DNA from: CAIPFQ01 sp964641775
GTDB taxonomy: Bacteria; Chlamydiota; Chlamydiia; Chlamydiales; SM23-39
Direction: 5' to 3'
Assembly (NCBI GenBank): GCA_964641775.1
Contig: CAZXLK010000020.1
Coordinates: 1-17,515 of the forward strand
DNA length: 17,515 nucleotides
In this document: in pieces, positions 14,223 through 17,515 of the stretch
Layout of the letters: each line of letters begins with the position of its first letter
How positions within the stretch are numbered: position 1 is the first letter of the stretch
Made by a program: the position numbers and the translations under genes
The notes under the pieces: model-generated
Seen by the model: the letters and a program-made list of their open reading frames with translations, nothing else
What the model was told of the DNA's origin: nothing
Databases searched by the model: none

Positions 14223-16003
14223 GGCTGTAAAAGCAAGACCTCATCCACTTTTTGCTCTGGATTCATGACAAATCGGACCATATATCCATTTAAGGATTTC
14301 ACCGAAAACTCATTCTTTGACTCGGGAACAAGTTCATAAGTGGGCTGGCCCGGAATGACGGCGCAAAGTTTGTTTTTGATGATGGCAATCTCTACGACAT
14401 AGCCATAAATCTCATAAACCCCAACAAATTGTTTCAGATATAAATCTGCCGAAAAAGAGTCGGGTGCTTTTTTATAGAAAACCACATCGCCCGATTTAGG
14501 CTCGAAGGGGATGACCAGCTTTTCCACTTCCCCATTCATTCCATTATGAAAGGAGAGCTTTAGTCCTTCTCTAGAACGAAACATATCTTGGGCTTCTTCA
14601 GAGATGACAAATACATCGTGATGCCAATGATCCAAAAAACACTCCAAGTCATTCAATCTTACAGAAAGTTTTCCTTCTTTTTCTGAAATGCTGAGCGTTC
14701 CATATCCGTCATGGTGATAATCGCCAATAAAATCTTGCAAAAGATGGCTGGGCTGTGTTCCCGCTTTGCGGACTAAATTTTCCTGTTCTTTCAATTCCAA
14801 CTTTGCAAGTTTTGTTTTTTTCACTTGGTCCAAGCCCTCTTGCAGCCAATTGATAAAGGGAAGATCGAGAATGGCATCATTGATTTGATTGGAGAGGTAT
14901 CGGGGCAAAGTTGTGAGGTTCTTATTCGATAAAACAATGATCCCTATACCCTCTTTTGGGAAAAAGCCGACCACAGAAGTATAACCTGCTAATCCTCCAT
15001 CGTGAGAAACATAATACTGGCCCCGATATGCAACGACATTCCATCCCAAAGCACCGGTATAAATATGGGATACTTTTGACTCAGGCGCTCCGGTAACTAC
15101 AACTTGAGGAGCATGGATTTCTTGCAAAACAACCGGGCTAATTAAAGATTTATCTCCAACAACTCCCCCATTTAGATGCATGAGGATCCATTTTGAAAGA
15201 TCATGGACATTGGAATTAATCCCCCCTGCAGGGCCAATCAAGCTAATATCCTGGAAGGCGATTCGTCTCCAAGAATCTACTGTTTCCCCATGAGGCACTG
15301 CATAGTCTTGCGCCGTTTGCATATCTTTTATGTGAAAGCTTGTATGGTTCATTTGGAGCGGCTTTAAAATCCGAGATGAAACGAGCTCTTCCCAAGGCTC
15401 TGCCATCAGATATTCCATCGCAAAGCCTGCAGCAAGATACATGACATTGTTATATTGATAAAATTCGCGGATATCGCAAGAAGGCTCCACAAACCTCAGC
15501 CTATGCATCACATCGGCTCTTGTTAGAGTCGAAGAATTATACCACATCAAATCATGCATCGGCATTCCCGAGCGGTGGGTTAAAAGATCGCGCATGGTTA
15601 CATGCAGCGTTGCATGATCATCAAAAAGCCGAAATTCAGGATACATATCAATGATCCGAGTATCCCAATGGATCAAACCTTCATCAACAAGAGTTCCTGC
15701 AATAAAGGAAGTAAATGCCTTTGAGCACGAGCCAATGGAATAAATTGTATCGCTTGTTGCCGGAAGTTCATTTTCCGGATCGCGGAGCCCATACCCTTTG
15801 GCAAAAACAAGCTGTCCATCTGCCACAATTCCAATAGAGAGTCCAGGCACTTGATAGTCCTCTAATGCTTGGACAATCAAAGGATCGAATTCTTCCATGA
15901 TCTGACGGATTTTTTTTGCTTTTGGCGAGCTCGTTTCAAACCAATCAAATACACCGCAGCAGCCCTGAGCAGCGATGATCAAGAGTAAAGATAAGATTTT
16001 CAT
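14189..16003 (-). CDS. Serine beta-lactamase-family hydrolase (class C / PBP-like), exported
   Basis: 604 aa. An N-terminal signal sequence (MKILSLLLIIAAQGCC) ends in a possible but atypical lipobox (AQGC). The catalytic domain (~35-385) shows SxxK as S92-C-S-K95, YxN as Y184-N-N186 and the third motif as H334-D-G336, the HxG form found in class C-like esterases, D-aminopeptidases and carboxypeptidases. Two C-terminal beta-rich lipocalin-like domains follow, ~420-512 (DUF3471-like) and ~520-600 (QFVGVYEIYGYVVEI, GQPTYELVP, VLLLQPYG). A hydrolase acting on peptidoglycan or other D-amino-acid or ester substrates in the periplasm is more likely than true antibiotic resistance; the sequence cannot decide. 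ATG 16003 is preceded by GGGGGA. It lies 64 bases after the DUF3096-like gene and may be cotranscribed with it. Confidence 0.9.
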   Translation of the reverse strand: MKILSLLLIIAAQGCCGVFDWFETSSPKAKKIRQIMEEFDPLIVQALEDYQVPGLSIGIVADGQLVFAKGYGLRDPENELPATSDTIYSIGSCSKAFTSFIAGTLVDEGLIHWDTRIIDMYPEFRLFDDHATLHVTMRDLLTHRSGMPMHDLMWYNSSTLTRADVMHRLRFVEPSCDIREFYQYNNVMYLAAGFAMEYLMAEPWEELVSSRILKPLQMNHTSFHIKDMQTAQDYAVPHGETVDSWRRIAFQDISLIGPAGGINSNVHDLSKWILMHLNGGVVGDKSLISPVVLQEIHAPQVVVTGAPESKVSHIYTGALGWNVVAYRGQYYVSHDGGLAGYTSVVGFFPKEGIGIIVLSNKNLTTLPRYLSNQINDAILDLPFINWLQEGLDQVKKTKLAKLELKEQENLVRKAGTQPSHLLQDFIGDYHHDGYGTLSISEKEGKLSVRLNDLECFLDHWHHDVFVISEEAQDMFRSREGLKLSFHNGMNGEVEKLVIPFEPKSGDVVFYKKAPDSFSADLYLKQFVGVYEIYGYVVEIAIIKNKLCAVIPGQPTYELVPESKNEFSVKSLNGYMVRFVMNPEQKVDEVLLLQPYGAFSARPKT

Positions 16004-16007
16004 GCAT

Positions 16008-16026
16008 CCCCCAAAATTTAAGGGGG
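16008..16026 (-). promoter_or_regulatory. Hairpin enclosing the hydrolase ribosome-binding site
   Basis: On the minus strand CCCCC (16026-16022) can pair with GGGGG (16012-16008) over a 9-base loop. The GGGGG is the Shine-Dalgarno for ATG 16003, so the pairing would hide it. Confidence 0.4.
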
Positions 16027-16067
16027 TAATCTTACACTAAAGTCCAATAAAAAAATAAATACTTTTT

Positions 16068-16205
16068 TTAATGGAGGCTCATGTAGCCTAAAATGCCTGA
16101 CAAAATGAGCCAGATGGCAATCACATAGTTCAGGATTGTGGGCCAAATGAGGATAATGATCCCCGCAAGAATTGAAATCAGAGGATGGATATAATCAACA
16201 TTCAT
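16068..16205 (-). CDS. 45-aa DUF3096-like membrane protein
   Basis: A very small protein starting MNVDYIHPLISILAGIII, with two hydrophobic stretches separated by WPTILNYV. The layout HPLISILAGIIILIWPTILN then VIAIWLILSGILG matches DUF3096 proteins, short two-helix membrane proteins of unknown function. ATG 16205 is preceded by AAAGGAG with good spacing, a strong ribosome-binding site. The gene ends in TAA at 16068, and the hydrolase start follows 64 bases on, so they may share a transcript. The function is unknown; no partner can be inferred beyond location. Confidence 0.8.
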   Translation of the reverse strand: MNVDYIHPLISILAGIIILIWPTILNYVIAIWLILSGILGYMSLH

Positions 16206-16224
16206 TTGATACTCCTTTAATATT

Positions 16225-16281
16225 CCCGATACCGTGCCCGTGCCCGTGCCCGTGCCCGTGCCCGTGCCCGATACCGATACC
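16225..16281 (+). repeat. (GTGCCC)6 microsatellite flanked by CCCGATACC units
   Basis: Six perfect GTGCCC units (16234-16269) are bordered on the left by CCCGATACC and on the right by GATACCGATACCG. It lies between the divergent DUF3096-like gene and brnQ, about 20 bases upstream of the former's start codon. The rest of this 165-base intergenic region is AT-rich and shows no gene. The same hexamer recurs in two other intergenic regions. Confidence 0.92.
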
Positions 16282-16359
16282 GCTTTAAATTCTTTCTATT
16301 TATTCCATAATAAATTTTTTATTAAATGTCCAAACTCCTTGATATTAAGGATCTTTTTA

Positions 16360-16380
16360 ATGTATGATCAATGTCTATGA
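16360..16380 (+). CDS. Possible 6-codon leader peptide upstream of brnQ
   Basis: ATG 16360 opens a frame encoding MYDQCL that stops at TGA 16378-16380. It is preceded by AAGGA (16347-16351) at a spacing of eight bases, the only good Shine-Dalgarno near brnQ. Its stop overlaps a brnQ ATG as ATGA (16377-16380), the usual arrangement for reinitiation. It could be chance. Confidence 0.3.
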   Translation: MYDQCL

Positions 16381-17515
16381 AAACCAAAACGATCATTCTT
16401 TCAACCGGGCTGGCCATGTTTTCCATGTTTTTTGGTTCCGGCAACCTTGTATTTCCATTGGTTGTAGGTCAAATGAGTGAAGGGCACTATGCAATGGCTG
16501 CCCTAGGCATCATTTTAACCGGCGTTTTAGTTCCCTTTTTGGGCATCTTCGCCATGCTCCTATTCAATGGAAATCAAAATGAATTTTTTGGCCGGCTAGG
16601 AAAGCCTGCGACATTTTGGATTCCCTTGCTTGCCATTTCGATCATGGGGCCTTTTGGCGTTCTTGCAAGGTGTTTAACAGTTGCCCACGGGACTTTTCTT
16701 ATGATTATGCCCGGAGTTCCTCTTTGGCTCTTTAGTCTTTTGGGATGTGGAATTCTTTTTCTTTTAACGATTCGAAAAAATCGGATTGTTGGCCTTTTAG
16801 GATCCATCCTCACCCCCCTTTTAATCCTCTCTCTTGCTGCAATCGTCTATTTTGCTTTTGCCTCTACCGCCCTTCCTACGGCTTTATGCAGTCTCAAAGC
16901 CGATTGGAAATCGTTCAGATTGGGAATTTTCCAGGGCTATCAGACGATGGATTTACTAGCTGCTTTCTTCTTTTCCGTATTTGTGATCAAGCATCTGAAA
17001 GAAAAAACGGGCTGTGAAGAAGGGTCAAAATCCCTTCCCATCTTTCTAAAATCTTCTTTCATAGGGGCAGCTCTTCTTGGGGCGATTTATTGGTTTCTTG
17101 TGTTAATGGGGTCTATGTATGCCTCAGAGCTTGCAACGGTCCCCCCTCAAGAAATGCTTGGCTTCATTGCCCAAAAAACGCTTGGTTCCTTTGCCGCACC
17201 CGTTGTTTGCTTAGCCGTGATCCTGGCTTGCATGACAACGGCCATTGTCCTCACCTCTTTATTTTCCGATTTTCTCAAAAAAGAAGTTTGTAAGGATCGG
17301 ATTCCCAACTCTCTAGCTTTGGCAGCGACTCTTTTGATTGCCTTTCTTATGTCAACCTTGGAATTTTCAGGCCTTGCGAATTACATCTCTCCGATTTTAG
17401 AAGTCTCTTACCCGGCTTTGATTGTTTTGGCAGTCCTTAGCATCTTTCACAAGCTTTGGGGTTGGAAAAATTTAAAAGCGCCAACTGCCATAGCGTTTAT
17501 ATTAAAACTGCTCTC
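16371..17515 (+). CDS. brnQ: BrnQ-type branched-chain amino acid transporter (3' partial)
   Basis: An LIVCS-family sodium-coupled importer of Leu, Ile and Val in the inner membrane; the chlamydial homologue is also linked, as I recall, to methionine uptake. The N-terminal signature LSTGLAMFSMFFGSGNLVFPL is that of BrnQ, and about ten hydrophobic helices follow, including MGPFGVLARCLTVAHGT and the helix pair after QEMLGFIAQKTLGSFAAP. At least 381 residues are present; the frame is open at the window end, so the last helices of this ~430-440-aa family are missing. Start candidates are ATG 16371 and ATG 16377. The latter overlaps the stop of a possible leader peptide, and neither has a close Shine-Dalgarno. 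The CCTT of 16337-16340 region can pair with AAGG at 16347-16350. Confidence 0.92.
   Translation, partial: MSMKTKTIILSTGLAMFSMFFGSGNLVFPLVVGQMSEGHYAMAALGIILTGVLVPFLGIFAMLLFNGNQNEFFGRLGKPATFWIPLLAISIMGPFGVLARCLTVAHGTFLMIMPGVPLWLFSLLGCGILFLLTIRKNRIVGLLGSILTPLLILSLAAIVYFAFASTALPTALCSLKADWKSFRLGIFQGYQTMDLLAAFFFSVFVIKHLKEKTGCEEGSKSLPIFLKSSFIGAALLGAIYWFLVLMGSMYASELATVPPQEMLGFIAQKTLGSFAAPVVCLAVILACMTTAIVLTSLFSDFLKKEVCKDRIPNSLALAATLLIAFLMSTLEFSGLANYISPILEVSYPALIVLAVLSIFHKLWGWKNLKAPTAIAFILKLL

Noticed and set aside
16225..16281. CRISPR-like array
   Set aside because: The units are six bases with no spacers; it is a simple tandem repeat.
16574..17293. Frames of 67-90 aa on both strands near the window end
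   Set aside because: They are off-frame within brnQ, which is open to the end of the window and has a clear family signature.

Overview
The window looks like part of a chromosome from an environmental (amoeba- or arthropod-associated) member of the phylum Chlamydiae. Three things point that way: the neighbourhood priA / lysS / cysS / aas, which as I recall also lies together in Chlamydia trachomatis; an outer-membrane protein resembling the Legionella-MOMP-like family known from Waddlia- and Simkania-type chlamydiae; and a CE-clan cysteine hydrolase of the kind these bacteria send into host cells. This assignment is inference from gene content. No rRNA or tRNA gene, CRISPR array or insertion sequence was seen.

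Layout. 1-473 is the 3' end of an unrecognised gene. 455-2805 is priA (replication restart helicase), interrupted by a 100-N gap whose two flanks carry the same 55 bases, so the gap is very probably an assembly join and not missing sequence. 2884-4461 is lysS, followed by an overlapping 98-aa gene (4452-4748) that converges on cysS. On the minus strand, aas (fused acyltransferase, acyl carrier domain and acyl-ACP/CoA ligase) runs directly into cysS with overlapping ends. 8944-9174 is a 76-aa gene with its own promoter, Shine-Dalgarno site and shared bidirectional terminator. 9193-9582 (minus) is an RRM RNA-binding protein. 9766-11006 carries a GGQ ribosome-rescue factor and an RluA-type pseudouridine synthase. 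11092-12824 carries a MarC-family membrane protein and the MOMP-like porin. 12888-14222 is a 444-aa protein with an H-D-Q-C arrangement like Ulp1/YopJ enzymes, ending tail-to-tail over a serine beta-lactamase-family hydrolase (14189-16003, minus). Upstream of the hydrolase lies a 45-aa DUF3096-like membrane protein (16068-16205, minus). From 16371 a BrnQ branched-chain amino acid transporter runs off the window end.

Functional grouping. priA, lysS, cysS, the rescue factor, the pseudouridine synthase and the RRM protein serve replication and translation. aas fits recycling of (host) fatty acids and lysophospholipid, and brnQ fits uptake of amino acids, both typical of an obligate intracellular lifestyle. 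The porin, lipoprotein-like hydrolase and CE-clan protein belong to the envelope/host interface.

Non-coding structure. The longest gaps are 9583-9765 and 16206-16370, and no gene-free stretch exceeds 300 bases. A (GTGCCC)n hexamer repeat occurs in three separate intergenic regions (2817-2841, 11015-11026, 16225-16281). Several start codons are abutted by short hairpins, and there are two notable palindromes (9688-9711 and 12874-12889).
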